Shown piece after piece: positions 1 through 9,449 of a DNA stretch of 51,695 nucleotides. The stretch spans positions 1 to 51,695 of the forward strand of contig NZ_JACBGN010000019.1 of NCBI RefSeq assembly GCF_013401435.1, in the 5' to 3' direction. The notes below the pieces were generated by a model. It did not search any database. It had not been told where the DNA came from and saw only the letters and a program-made list of their open reading frames with translations. Source of the stretch: Streptomyces sp. BR123 (GTDB lineage: Bacteria; Actinomycetota; Actinomycetes; Streptomycetales; Streptomycetaceae). Made by a program: the position numbers and the translations under genes. Positions within the stretch are counted from its first letter, which is position 1; each line of letters opens with the position of its first letter.

Positions 1-71
1 CTTCGGCCGGCCAGCCCCCGCCCTGCTGGGGCTTTCAGGGGGGCGGCAGGGCTGCGGCTGGCCGGCCGAAG
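1..71. terminator. Long inverted repeat, probable terminator of an upstream gene
   Basis: Bases 1-15 and 57-71 are perfect reverse complements (arm CTTCGGCCGGCCAGC). The 41-base interior is G/C rich. No T-run follows, which is usual for Streptomyces terminators. It probably ends a gene left of the window. Bases 72-300 hold no convincing gene and serve as the leader of the first P450; a TTGTACAA palindrome lies near 190-200. Confidence 0.5.
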
Positions 72-300
72 TGTTCGAGCGCATCGGCAAGTCCGCGCAG
101 ACGCCGACTGGTTGGCGGACCGATGTCTGAGATCGCCACTGTGCGTGGCTGAAATTGTCCACCGATATGCTGCGTCGGGCTCCGGATCTTGTACAACTGC
201 CGTGGTGTGGTTGTCGGACCAGCGCCAGTGACACGATGAGCGCGAAGCCGGTGCGCGTTCAGGCGTCCTCATCTCATTCAGCCGTGGCTTCGGAGGCCCT

Positions 301-1719
301 GTGAGTACCCTGCGTCCAGAACACCCCAGCGACGGTGACGGTCGTGTGCCGCCTCCGGGCTGTCCTGCACATGCGCGTGGTGCCTCCGACCTGCCCCGCT
401 TGTACGGCCCTGAGGCACTGCAGGACCCGGCCGCCTTCTACGAGCGCCTGCGCGCCCGGTACGGGCCCGTCGCGCCGGTGCTTCTGCACGGTGATCTTCC
501 CGCGTGGCTGGTGCTGGGGCATCGCGAGAACCTCGAAGTGATGCGCAAGTCGTCCAGCTTCTCCCGCGACTCGCGCCGCTGGCCCCCCTTCCAGGAGGGA
601 CGGGTCGCCCCGGACTCTCCCTTGAACCCGCTGATCGGCTGGCAGCCGATCTGCGTCTTCGCGGACGGCGCGGAGCACGAGCGGCTGCGTGGTGCCGTCA
701 CGGACAGCATGGCCCAGGTCGACCGGCGGGGAATCCGCCGGTATGTGGTGCGGCACACCAAGCAGCTGGTGGAGGCGTTCGCCCTGTCCGGCCAGGCGGA
801 CCTGGTCGTTCAGTACGCCGAGAAGCTGCCGATGCTCGTCATGTGTCAGATCATGGGCATGCCGGACCGGTACGGGCCCCACCTGGTGAGCGCCTGCCTC
901 GACCTGATGAAGGGCAGCCCGACGGCATTCGCGAGCAACGAGTTCCTGGTGGACACGCTGCGCGAGCTGGTCCGGCAGAAGCGGGTGGCCCCCGGCCGTG
1001 ACTTCGCGAGCTGGCTGATCGGACACAGCTCCCAGCTCACCGACGACGAGGTCCTGGAGCACCTGCGGCTCGTCCTGGTCGCGGCCAACGAGACCACCGT
1101 CAACCTGATCGCGAATACGCTCCGCATGGTGCTCACCGACCCGCGGTTCCGAGCCAACCTCGCAGGGGGTCACATGACCCTGCCGGACGCCCTGGAGCAG
1201 GTCCTGTGGGACGCCCCGCCCCTGTCGGTCGTCCCCGGGCGCTGGGCGACAGGCGACACCGTCCTGGGCGATCAGCAGATCCGGCAGGGAGACCTGCTGC
1301 TCCTCGGGCTGGCGGCCGGCAACGTCGACCCGGAGATCCGCTCGGACCTGACCGTCCCGGTGCACGGGAACCGGTCTCACCTGGCCTTCAGCAGCGGCCC
1401 GCACGAGTGCCCCGGGCGGGACATCGGCAGGGCCATTGCGGAGGCCGGCATCGACACACTCCTGTCGGAGCTGCCGGGCCTCGAACTGCGGGCTCCGGCA
1501 GAGGAACTCAGCCAGAGCACGTCGTGGGTGTCCACCCGAGTCGACTCGCTGCCCGTGCGGTTCCCGCCCCGGCGGGTGTCCGTCAGGTACAGCACGGAGC
1601 CCGAGACCGCAGTGGGCCCGTCGGTTCCGGCTTTCGCCCCTGACGCGCGGCTGCACACGCCACGCCCAACCGGGGCAGCCCGTCGGCCCTGGTGGAAGTC
1701 GCTGCTGAAGGGCCGCTAG
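301..1719 (+). CDS. Cytochrome P450, CYP157-like, lacking the EXXR motif
   Basis: Predicted 472-residue heme monooxygenase-fold protein. GTG start at 301 is preceded by GGAGG at 292-296. The I-helix oxygen-binding motif reads ANETT (residues 262-266) and the heme loop is FSSGPHECPG with the ligand Cys at about 370. At the K-helix, where nearly all P450s have EXXR, the protein reads EQVLW (about 299-303), so the Arg is missing. This is the known hallmark of the CYP157 family (EQSLW in CYP157C1). CYP157 genes commonly sit at the end of conservon (cvn) operons, which would lie left of this window. The C-terminal 50 residues are Pro/Arg rich and probably disordered. Redox partners and substrate are unknown; catalysis may need a partner P450 such as the one at 3180. 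Confidence 0.9.
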   Translation: MSTLRPEHPSDGDGRVPPPGCPAHARGASDLPRLYGPEALQDPAAFYERLRARYGPVAPVLLHGDLPAWLVLGHRENLEVMRKSSSFSRDSRRWPPFQEGRVAPDSPLNPLIGWQPICVFADGAEHERLRGAVTDSMAQVDRRGIRRYVVRHTKQLVEAFALSGQADLVVQYAEKLPMLVMCQIMGMPDRYGPHLVSACLDLMKGSPTAFASNEFLVDTLRELVRQKRVAPGRDFASWLIGHSSQLTDDEVLEHLRLVLVAANETTVNLIANTLRMVLTDPRFRANLAGGHMTLPDALEQVLWDAPPLSVVPGRWATGDTVLGDQQIRQGDLLLLGLAAGNVDPEIRSDLTVPVHGNRSHLAFSSGPHECPGRDIGRAIAEAGIDTLLSELPGLELRAPAEELSQSTSWVSTRVDSLPVRFPPRRVSVRYSTEPETAVGPSVPAFAPDARLHTPRPTGAARRPWWKSLLKGR

Positions 1720-1774
1720 CGCCGCCGGCGCCGCCTGCTCCGGCGCTCGTGCCGGCGAGACCTGTTATCGCGTG

Positions 1775-1816
1775 ACGGCTGTCGGCGAGGCCGAGTTGGG
1801 CTCGCCCGGCAGCCGT
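1775..1816. terminator. Imperfect hairpin in the 1720-2046 intergenic region
   Basis: ACGGCTGTCGGCGAG at 1775-1789 pairs imperfectly with CTCGCCCGGCAGCCGT at 1801-1816. It could end the CYP157 transcript. The remaining 230 bases up to the terpene synthase start contain no supported gene; a short frame at 1772-1975 has no family features. Confidence 0.4.
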
Positions 1817-2046
1817 GCGTCGGCGTTGCGCCGATCGTCCAAAGGCCGGTCGGTTGGCCGAACCACGGACTTGGACTCGCCAAGACTTGCCATGTACACG
1901 CCCTATTGGACGAGCCGGTTTCGCTGGGTACGATGCGCCGGGATGATGATCACTCGTGCACGGCGCCAGGCTTGACTGGAGGCCTCACCGACGCCAGCTG
2001 CGCGCAGGCCGGTAGCGCGTCGCACGACGGCTGAAAGGCATTACGA

Positions 2047-3165
2047 GTGAGGCATGAGCCCGGGCTCATAGTCCCCCCGATCTACACCCCTATCCCGCCG
2101 GCCATTCACCCGCGATACGCGGCCGTCGAAGCGCACACCACTGCGTGGGCGGAAGCCTTCCAGGTGGGATCCGACGAGCTGCGCGCGCGTCTCCTGCGCC
2201 ACAGCATCGGCACCTTCGCCGCCCGCATCCTGCCCGAAGGGCAGGAGCCGGTCGTGTCGCTCCTGGCCGACTTCGTCCTGTGGCTGTTCGCCGTCGACGA
2301 CGGCTTTTGCGAGGAAGGCGCACTGGGGCGAAGACCAGGAGAGCTGGCGGCCGTGCTGCACCGCCTTCTGCGAGTGGCGCAGAATCCGGAAGCACCCATG
2401 CTCCTCGACGACCCCCTCGCCGATGGACTGCGCGACCTTACGCGCCGGGTCTCCCGCCACGGCACTGCCGTCCAGGCTGCAGCATGGTGCAACGCCCTGC
2501 GCGAGTACTTCTTCTCCGTCGTGTGGGAGGCCTCCCACCGCCGCGAGGGAACAGTCCCTTGTCTGAACGACTACACGCTGATGCGTCTGTACGACGGCGC
2601 GACGACGGTCGTGTACCCGCTCCTCGAAATGGGGCACGGCTACGAGCTGCCGACGCACGAGCGAGACCAGCCGTACGTCCGAGCGGCAACCGAAATGGCC
2701 TCCTTCATCATCACCTGGGACAACGACATCTTCTCCCACCACAAGGAGAGCCGGGGCGACGGCTACTACCTCAACGTCCTGCGCGTGCTGCAGGAGGAGC
2801 GGGGCCTGACGCCCGAACAGGCGCTGGACACGGCGATCAACCAACGCGACCGAGTGATGTGCCTTTTCATGGGCCTGCAGGAGAGCGTGGTCGGCCAGGC
2901 CAGCCCGCAACTGCGCCAGTACTTCCAGGGCATTGGAAGTTTCATTCGGGGTTCACAGGACTGGGGTGTGTCCTCGCAGCGCTACACCACCCCTGAAGAC
3001 CCCGCCAGCCTGCCCACCCACTTCCGGCCGACCCCCGTCGTCGACAGCTGCGAGCCCCTGGAGATCCCCGCCGTCTCCTGGTGGTGGGGCCTGCTCCCCG
3101 AACCGCTGCGGCGGAGGCCGAGCCCCCGCATGCCGATGACCGCCCTGCTTGCACCCACCCCGTGA
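2047..3165 (+). CDS. Class I terpene synthase (cyclase)
   Basis: Predicted 372-residue terpene cyclase that ionises a linear prenyl diphosphate with three Mg2+ ions. The Asp-rich motif is DDGFCEE (D84-D85). The NSE/DTE motif is NDIFSHHKE, with ligands N226, S230 and E234. The conserved Arg-Tyr pair near the C-terminus is at R312-Y313. The length fits bacterial sesquiterpene or small diterpene synthases. GTG at 2047 is the first start in frame, but no strong Shine-Dalgarno precedes it, so the true start may differ. The stop lies 14 bases before the start of the next P450, so the two are probably cotranscribed. The product cannot be predicted from motifs alone. Confidence 0.92.
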   Translation: MRHEPGLIVPPIYTPIPPAIHPRYAAVEAHTTAWAEAFQVGSDELRARLLRHSIGTFAARILPEGQEPVVSLLADFVLWLFAVDDGFCEEGALGRRPGELAAVLHRLLRVAQNPEAPMLLDDPLADGLRDLTRRVSRHGTAVQAAAWCNALREYFFSVVWEASHRREGTVPCLNDYTLMRLYDGATTVVYPLLEMGHGYELPTHERDQPYVRAATEMASFIITWDNDIFSHHKESRGDGYYLNVLRVLQEERGLTPEQALDTAINQRDRVMCLFMGLQESVVGQASPQLRQYFQGIGSFIRGSQDWGVSSQRYTTPEDPASLPTHFRPTPVVDSCEPLEIPAVSWWWGLLPEPLRRRPSPRMPMTALLAPTP

Positions 3166-3179
3166 AGAAAGGATTCACC

Positions 3180-4529
3180 GTGCCCCTAGGGCTGGAATCG
3201 ATCCCGTCTGCCCCCGGGCGGTTGCCGCTGCTCGGTCACGCCTGGAATCTGGGACGTCAGCCTCTCGCGTTCCTGCGGTCGCTCCGCGAAGTCGGAGACC
3301 TGGTCCGCGTGGACCTGGGCGGCATGCCGATGTATGTCGTCACCAGCGCGGACCTCGTCCGCGACGTCACGGTCGGCCAGGCGCGCGCCTTCGAGAAGGG
3401 CCGCCTGTACGACCGTGTACGGCCGCTGGTCGGCAACGGCTTGGCCACGGCCGGAGGCGACGTCCACCGCCGGCATCGCAGGCTGATCCAACCGATGTTC
3501 CACCAGTCGTGCATTGCCGGCTACGCCGAGACGATGAGCAGCCGGGCCCGCGCACTGGCCGACTCCTGGACCGCAGGGCAGACGGTCGCGGTCGAGCAGG
3601 TGATGGGCGAGCTGGCGGTCGAAATCCTGGCGGCGACCATGTTCTCGACCGACATCGGCAGGCCGGCGGTCGAGGCAGTGCGCCGGGACCTGCCCGTGAT
3701 CTTGAAGAACATGCTGATCCGGGCGGCTTCCCCCAAGGTGCTCGACCGCCTCCCGATTCCGCCGAACCGCGCGTTCGACGCCGCGGCCCGCAGCATGCGC
3801 AAGGTGATCGACGACGTGATCGCCGGCACCCGGCGTTCGGGCCAGCCGCACCAAGGCGACCTGCTGTCGGTCCTGCTCGATGCCCGGGACGCCGATACGG
3901 GCGAGGCCCTCACCGACGAGGAGGTCCGCGACGAGCTCGTGACGATCCTCTTCGCCGGCACCGAGACCACGGCGTCGACCCTCGCCTGGTCGTTTCATGA
4001 GATCGCCCGCCATCCCGAGGTCGAGAAGCAGCTGATGGCGGAGGTCGACGACGTCCTGGAAGGCCGGCCGGCGACCATCGAGGACGTGCCGCGGCTGGTC
4101 GGGATCCGCCGCGTGCTGGACGAGGTGATCCGCCTCCACGGCGTCACGCTGCTGATGCGCCGCACCACCGAGGAGGTGGAACTGGGCGGATTCACCCTCC
4201 CCGCGGGCACAGAGGTCGCGTTCAGCCTCTACGCCCTGCACCGCGACCCGGCACTGTATGCGGAGCCGGACCGGTTCGACCCGGACCGATGGCTGCCCGA
4301 GCGACGCAAGGAGATACCCCGCGAGGCGTTCGTACCGTTCGGGTCCGGCAACCGCCGGTGCATCGGTGACGGGTTCGCATGGACGGAGGCCACCATCGTG
4401 CTGGCGACGGTCCTGGCCCGGTGGCAGCTCCGCCCGGTTCCTGGGCACAGCCCGAGGGAAGCAGCTTCGGCGATGGCTCACCCGGATCACGTGCCGATGG
4501 AAGTCCTCCCCCGCGGGACCGCCCGCTGA
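3180..4529 (+). CDS. Cytochrome P450, likely terpene hydroxylase/oxidase
   Basis: Predicted 449-residue P450 with all canonical motifs: AGTETT in helix I (259-264), EVIR as EXXR (315-318), and heme loop FGSGNRRCIG with Cys at about 394. Overall it reads like the soluble P450s linked to bacterial terpene synthases (for example pentalenene oxygenase, CYP183-type), but the subfamily is a guess. I chose GTG at 3180 because AAAGGA sits 6-7 bases upstream. A GTG at 3162 overlaps the terpene synthase stop and is a possible alternative; the frame is also open further upstream but without a ribosome site. Tight linkage to the cyclase suggests it oxidises that product. Confidence 0.9.
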   Translation: MPLGLESIPSAPGRLPLLGHAWNLGRQPLAFLRSLREVGDLVRVDLGGMPMYVVTSADLVRDVTVGQARAFEKGRLYDRVRPLVGNGLATAGGDVHRRHRRLIQPMFHQSCIAGYAETMSSRARALADSWTAGQTVAVEQVMGELAVEILAATMFSTDIGRPAVEAVRRDLPVILKNMLIRAASPKVLDRLPIPPNRAFDAAARSMRKVIDDVIAGTRRSGQPHQGDLLSVLLDARDADTGEALTDEEVRDELVTILFAGTETTASTLAWSFHEIARHPEVEKQLMAEVDDVLEGRPATIEDVPRLVGIRRVLDEVIRLHGVTLLMRRTTEEVELGGFTLPAGTEVAFSLYALHRDPALYAEPDRFDPDRWLPERRKEIPREAFVPFGSGNRRCIGDGFAWTEATIVLATVLARWQLRPVPGHSPREAASAMAHPDHVPMEVLPRGTAR

Positions 4530-4586
4530 GGCTCCTGCCCGCGCCCTGCCTCCCTGGCTGAAGCAGGCCGTGGCCCATGAGTGCGG

Positions 4587-4623
4587 TGGGCTTGGTCGGC
4601 GTCAAGAACGCCGACCAAGCCCA
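4587..4623. terminator. Strong intrinsic hairpin after the terpenoid operon
   Basis: GGGCTTGGTCGGCG (4588-4601) pairs perfectly with 4609-4622; flanking and inner T-A pairs extend the stem to about 16 bp around a 5-base loop. It follows the P450 stop by about 60 bases and lies immediately upstream of the DUF4097-like coding sequence, where a signal peptide would be expected. Confidence 0.7.
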
Positions 4624-4626
4624 GCC

Positions 4627-5247
4627 GTGTGCCCTCCCCAGACGGGCGAGCAGTCGTACGAGGTCACGGAGAAGGCCGCCTCCCTGCACGTCGAGAACTA
4701 CGCCGGCGGCATAGAGGTCGTCCCGGGTACCGGCGACGTCGTCAAGGTGACCGAGAAGTACGAGTACAGCGACGGGCAGCCCCCGACCGTGCACTCGGTC
4801 AAGGGCGGCGAGCTGGTGCTGAAGAACCCCGGCTGCGGCTCCGACGCCGACCAGTGCGCGGTGGAGTACCGCGTGGAGGTCCCCGCGGCGACGGCCACCC
4901 ACCTCACTGTCGGTGGCGGCGAGACAAGCGTCCGCGGCCTGACGGGCACCACGTACGCCAAGTCCGACGGCGGTTCCGTGCGGATCACGGACTCCTCCGC
5001 GAAGGCGGTGACCGCCAAGGTCGACGGCGGGGACGTCTCGGTGCACTTCGCCGCGGCGCCCGACACGGTGGACGCGGGCACCGAAGGCGGTGACTCCACC
5101 GCCCGCCTGCCGGAAGGCGTCTACGACGTGCAGGCCGATACCGAGGGCGGCAACCGCAAGGTGAGCGTCAAGACCGACTCCGGTTGCCGGCACAAGATCA
5201 AGGCGCACACCGGCGGAGGCGACGTCACCGTCGAGCCGGCGGACTGA
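4627..5247 (+). pseudogene. DUF4097-type beta-repeat protein, 5'-truncated (no signal peptide)
   Basis: About 206 residues remain of a DUF4097-like protein: short repeated beta strands with Gly-Gly turns (GGGETS, GGSVR, GGDVS, GGDST, GGGDV). Family members in Streptomyces are normally exported lipoproteins with an N-terminal signal and lipobox. Here the frame opens with only VCPPQTGEQ before the conserved body begins, and the preceding 40 bases form a terminator hairpin. A GTG at 4627 is possible but has no Shine-Dalgarno; a GTG at 4570 would translate through the hairpin. I infer that the promoter and signal region were lost and that the gene is probably not expressed, although the rest of the frame is intact. 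Confidence 0.6.
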
Positions 5248-5278
5248 GGCCCGGCGGTACCCGACGGCCGAGGCGGAG

Positions 5279-5326
5279 GAGCCCACCGCGGGCGGAACGT
5301 GTTTACGTTCCGCCCGCGGTGGGCTC
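5279..5326. terminator. Bidirectional terminator, 22-bp perfect stem
   Basis: Arms 5279-5300 and 5305-5326 are perfectly complementary with a GTTT loop. It lies between convergent reading frames (DUF4097 remnant on + and VOC gene on -). Confidence 0.85.
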
Positions 5327-5479
5327 ATCAGGCCGCGCCTCCGTCGCCGGACACCGGCTGCGGCGCTCGGCGGCCTCGGGTGGCCGGTGCGTGCGGTACC
5401 GCCCGCCGACGCCCTCGGAGCTGGGGCCGCGGCCCCAGCGGTGGGCCGCAGCCGCGGCCCTGTCGAACGACGGGTGCGG

Positions 5480-5854
5480 TCAGGCGCCGTGGACGGTCAG
5501 CACGTAGCCCTCGGGACCGGCGAAGGAGAACACGGGGCCGAAGGGGCTGTCGGCGAGCGCAGAGACGACCTCGACGCCGTCGGCAACGAGGCGGTCGTGC
5601 AGGGCCTGCGCGTCAGGGGTGCCGAACCAGAGGGCTACTCCGAGGCCCGCCCGCCCGGCGTCCATATCGGTGCCGGGCAGCGGCTCGCGGACGGCGAACG
5701 GGATCGGCTTGGTGTCGAAGACGACGGCACCGGGAGGCGAGGCCGGGGTGCGGCGCAGGCCGAGGTGCTTCTCGCAGAAGGCGGCGGCGGCCTCGACGTC
5801 GCGGACCTGCAGGGCGACGAAGTCGGGACCGTCGATGCCGACGGGCGTGGTCAT
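5480..5854 (-). CDS. VOC-superfamily (glyoxalase-fold) protein
   Basis: Predicted 124-residue single-domain VOC protein of the glyoxalase/bleomycin-resistance/dioxygenase fold: an opening DFVALQVRDVEAAAAFCEKHLG element, a middle region beginning GLGVALWFG, and a closing FAGPEGYVLTVHG strand that carries a typical acidic position (E in PEG). GAGGAG precedes the ATG by 6 bases. It is divergent from a MarR gene and its promoter overlaps a MarR-type operator, so it is probably induced by a small toxic ligand. The substrate is unknown; a detoxification or drug-binding role is inference. Confidence 0.82.
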   Translation of the reverse strand: MTTPVGIDGPDFVALQVRDVEAAAAFCEKHLGLRRTPASPPGAVVFDTKPIPFAVREPLPGTDMDAGRAGLGVALWFGTPDAQALHDRLVADGVEVVSALADSPFGPVFSFAGPEGYVLTVHGA

Positions 5855-5869
5855 GGTTCTCCTCAGGTG

Positions 5870-5887
5870 ATGTCAGGACATTGACAT
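5870..5887. promoter_or_regulatory. MarR operator O1 (ATGTCA-N6-TGACAT)
   Basis: Perfect inverted hexamers ATGTCA and TGACAT separated by 6 bases. It lies just downstream of the predicted -10 of the VOC promoter, between that promoter and the VOC ribosome site. Confidence 0.7.
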
Positions 5888-5892
5888 GCCTG

Positions 5893-5921
5893 AAGGTACG
5901 ACCACCCCGCAGTGATGTCAA
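5893..5921 (-). promoter_or_regulatory. Sigma70-type promoter of the VOC gene
   Basis: On the minus strand TTGACA (5921-5916), a 17-base spacer and TACCTT (5898-5893) make a near-consensus promoter. The -35 is embedded in operator O2. Confidence 0.65.
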
Positions 5922-5932
5922 AATGCTGACAT
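5915..5932. promoter_or_regulatory. MarR operator O2 (ATGTCA-N6-TGACAT)
   Basis: A second exact copy of the same dyad, 45 bases from O1. It covers the VOC -35 element and the first bases of the MarR start codon, so one repressor could silence both genes. Confidence 0.7.
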
Positions 5933-6392
5933 GGAGAACGCTCGACCCCCGGAACCACCGCACCCCGCCAAGGACGTCACCGACCACATCGGATACCGGC
6001 TCAAACGCGCGCAGGCCGCCTTGCGCACCGCCATGGACAGAGCGCTCCGGGAGCATGATCTGACCGTCCCCCAGTACTCCTGCCTGGAATCCCTCGCCCT
6101 GCACCCGGGCCTGTCCAACGCCGAACTCGCCCGCGCCACCTTCGTCACCCGACAGTCCATGAACGTGGTGCTGCGCACCCTCCAGGACGCGGGCCTGACC
6201 ACACGGCCCGACACCGTCGACCACGGCCGGGCCCGCCCCGCCCGCCTCACCGACGAAGGCCGCCGCCGGCTGCGCGCAGCTCAGGAATCCGTCTACGCCA
6301 TCGAGGCGCGCATGGTCCGAGCCGTCCCCGACGAACGCCTCGCCGACCTCCTGGAGAACCTCGACCGCTTGGCGCAGGCCCTCGACGCCTGA
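5931..6392 (+). CDS. MarR-family transcriptional regulator
   Basis: Predicted 153-residue winged-helix repressor. The N-terminal dimerisation helices are followed by LSNAELARATFVTRQSMN (recognition helix region, about 62-80) and a wing containing DHGRARPARLT. The ATG at 5931 has no upstream Shine-Dalgarno and lies inside operator O2, so the mRNA may be leaderless. Divergent placement and two identical operators point to autoregulation and control of the VOC gene. The ligand is unknown. Confidence 0.88.
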   Translation: MENARPPEPPHPAKDVTDHIGYRLKRAQAALRTAMDRALREHDLTVPQYSCLESLALHPGLSNAELARATFVTRQSMNVVLRTLQDAGLTTRPDTVDHGRARPARLTDEGRRRLRAAQESVYAIEARMVRAVPDERLADLLENLDRLAQALDA

Positions 6393-6569
6393 GGCGGCCG
6401 GGGCCGGGCCGGACGGTCGGTGCCGCCACGGCGGGACGCGGCAGGGCGGTCCGCGGTCTTGGAGGGGGACGGCCCGGGCGGCGGGCGCGAGCAAGGCGAC
6501 GGGTATCTGCCGGGGTCGGATGGGCGGTTGGCGGACCGGGGGCGTCCCCCGACCGCCGGTGCGGGCGGT

Positions 6570-7556
<987 letters not shown>

Positions 7557-7592
7557 GGTGCTGCCTCCTGAGCTCGGAATCGTCTGCTCAGG

Positions 7593-7623
7593 ACGCTAAT
7601 TCTTGGAGCGCGCTCCATGTCAA
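7593..7623 (-). promoter_or_regulatory. MerR-type promoter with 19-bp spacer palindrome
   Basis: Reading the minus strand: TTGACA (7623-7618), a 19-base spacer that begins with the perfect 14-bp palindrome TGGAGCGCGCTCCA (7617-7604), then TAGCGT (7598-7593). An over-long spacer holding a dyad is the signature of MerR-activated promoters. No merR gene is adjacent. Confidence 0.6.
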
Positions 7624-7897
7624 CCGCGCGGTGGCAGCGATCGCGCAGGAGTTGGCCCTCCGTCACCCGCTGTCGCCGCAAACGCCGTGCTCTCCGCGCG
7701 AGCGGAGGTGTCCCGACTCCTGGCCCCGCATGATGTTGCTGAGGGTGGGGCTCTCCCCGCGATCGTCGCGTACCGTGAGGCAGCGCCCACCCGGCAGGCG
7801 TACACGGCCATCGCTGATGTGGTGGAGCGGCAGGCCCGGGAGATGCGGGAGCCCGGCCAGGTGGAGGCCAGACCCTTTCGCAGGCGCCGCAGTCGGT
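7624..7897. other. Intergenic stretch without a supported gene
   Basis: Open frames cross this stretch on both strands, but none has a ribosome site plus recognisable domain. One plus frame ending near 7950 has a plausible helical tail and could be a gene remnant. Confidence 0.4.
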
Positions 7898-8233
7898 TCA
7901 GGAGTATCGGTCGGGGAGATGGGCGAGGAACACGCCGATGGCTTCGTTGATGTCAGGAAGCCCGCTGGCGACCTCGTGGACCACGGGACTGGAGACGGAG
8001 ACCCGCCAGAACTCATCCTTGCGTTTCAGGAAACCGGGACGGCGGTAGGCGGCCACGCGCAGGTACCCGACAGGCAGTCCGCGGTCGTCGGGAGCGTACT
8101 TGGCTCCGTCATCCCAGTACACGTCGAAGGTGACCTCGCTTGGCCACTCGTCGCCTCCCCGCTCGTGGAGGGACAGTTTGCGGTGTTCCAATGCCGTCCT
8201 GAGGCGTGGTTCCATGGCGTCCAAATAGCCCAT
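7898..8233 (-). CDS. Conserved-looking hypothetical protein (111 aa)
   Basis: The product has a balanced composition with Trp, Tyr and charged residues (MGYLDAMEPRLRTAL... EFWRVSVSSP) unlike the Arg/Pro-rich shadow frames around it, which supports a real gene. The ATG at 8233 is preceded by TGGAG; an upstream in-frame start at 8260 lacks such a site. No domain is recognised. It stands alone between an unassigned stretch and the divergent 8642 gene. Confidence 0.6.
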   Translation of the reverse strand: MGYLDAMEPRLRTALEHRKLSLHERGGDEWPSEVTFDVYWDDGAKYAPDDRGLPVGYLRVAAYRRPGFLKRKDEFWRVSVSSPVVHEVASGLPDINEAIGVFLAHLPDRYS

Positions 8234-8641
8234 CGTGGCTCCAGTCGAAGGCGACAACACAAGCGCTGCGATCCGTGCCCATCCGCGGCACCAAGCGTAT
8301 TCCCCACCACTTGATCAGTGGACGCCTTCACGGAATTCACCCGGTCGCCGCTGCGATGCGGATCGACGCAGGGCGGCGGTCCGAGTGAACGCCGTCGGCC
8401 GTTGACCTGCGAGCTGGGGTACAGAAACGGCACTGAGCTTGTTCTTCATGGTCCGACGTGGTCACGGTCGGCGATGCTCTCGGGCCGTCTGACCGCTTTG
8501 CCCACGTCGTAGCGGGTGGCGGGGTACCGGTTCCGGACGAGCGCCACCTCCTGCTGGAGAACACCGGGGGGTGTCCGGCGGGGGACGACCAGCCTGCGTA
8601 CGCCGCCATCGGGCCAGCGGCCGCCACCGTACGATCGGCGG
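8234..8641. other. Intergenic stretch, possible gene remnant on minus strand
   Basis: No complete gene is supported. A minus-strand stretch near 8450-8560 encodes a natural-looking peptide (EVALVRNRYPATRYDVGKAV) without a clear start and may be the residue of a lost gene. Confidence 0.3.
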
Positions 8642-9400
8642 GTGACCAGACGACCGGCTCCGCCTCCCCCGTCCGTGTGCCTCGACGTGCCCGACGGGCA
8701 CGGCGTCATCGAGGTCATCGGTGACGACGGTGGCAGCTTGCTCCTGCTCGGGGGCGATCCGGCGGTCCTGGAAGCCAACGACGGCTGCGGCAGCGTGGGT
8801 TGGCTGGCGGCCCGCGCGGGTACGGGCGGCCCCGGGCTCGCCGAGGTCAAGTACCTCACCGAGTGGCTCAGCGCCCCCGGCCTCGTGCCGGATCCACGTA
8901 CCGGTCGGGCCGAGCCACCGGATCCGGAGTGCCTGCGCCCGCTGCTGTCACTGCTCGCCCCCGGCCGGTACGTGATGACGGCCGCACTCGCTCCGCACCC
9001 CCTGCGGGTAGTGCACCCGCGTGCCCGCCAGGTTCAGAGCTGGTACTCCGACGAGGAGCTCGCCCTGGTGACCACCGATACGTGGCCGCCCCGCGACCAC
9101 AGGGCGGTGCGCGGCTACGGCGACCGCATCCGTGCCGGGGGCACCCTGCCGGCCCTGGTCGCGCTGTTCCCCACGGCCGGGAGCTGCGTCGGCTATCTCC
9201 TCGACGGGCACCACAAGCTCGCCGCGTACGAACGGGCGGGGACACCACCGATGGTCATCAGGCTGACCCCGCAAGAGCCCCGCCCCTTCCGGCGCCACGA
9301 CCTCGACCGTGCTCGGGCGGCATTCTCCGACGGCGCGGCCCGTCGGCCGGGCGACGCGCTGAGCAGGGTCTTCGCCTACATGCGCGAGGAATCCGTCTGA
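8642..9400 (+). CDS. Hypothetical protein with a DGHHKLAAY motif (252 aa)
   Basis: GTG at 8642 is the most likely start because upstream codons are Arg/Pro/Thr-rich and low in quality. The body has normal protein composition. Near the C-terminus LLDGHHKLAAYERAG loosely resembles the G-H-R/K-x-x-A loop of ParB/sulfiredoxin-like folds, but the rest does not match ParB. The tail is basic and acidic mixed (RRHDLDRARAAFSDG). The function is unknown. Immediately downstream begins a region of transposase debris. Confidence 0.65.
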   Translation: MTRRPAPPPPSVCLDVPDGHGVIEVIGDDGGSLLLLGGDPAVLEANDGCGSVGWLAARAGTGGPGLAEVKYLTEWLSAPGLVPDPRTGRAEPPDPECLRPLLSLLAPGRYVMTAALAPHPLRVVHPRARQVQSWYSDEELALVTTDTWPPRDHRAVRGYGDRIRAGGTLPALVALFPTAGSCVGYLLDGHHKLAAYERAGTPPMVIRLTPQEPRPFRRHDLDRARAAFSDGAARRPGDALSRVFAYMREESV

Positions 9401-9449
9401 GGCTCCGCAAGCAGGTCAATCGAACGGTGTAACGAAGGTCGCGTTTCAT

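Noticed and set aside
274..1656. Long open frame of 460 codons opposite the CYP157 gene
   Set aside because: Arg/Pro/Gly-rich composition with no domain and fully antisense to a clear P450; a high-GC shadow frame.
1772..1975. 67-codon frame between the CYP157 gene and the terpene synthase
   Set aside because: Overlaps a hairpin, has no ribosome site, and is rich in Arg and Ser without a domain.
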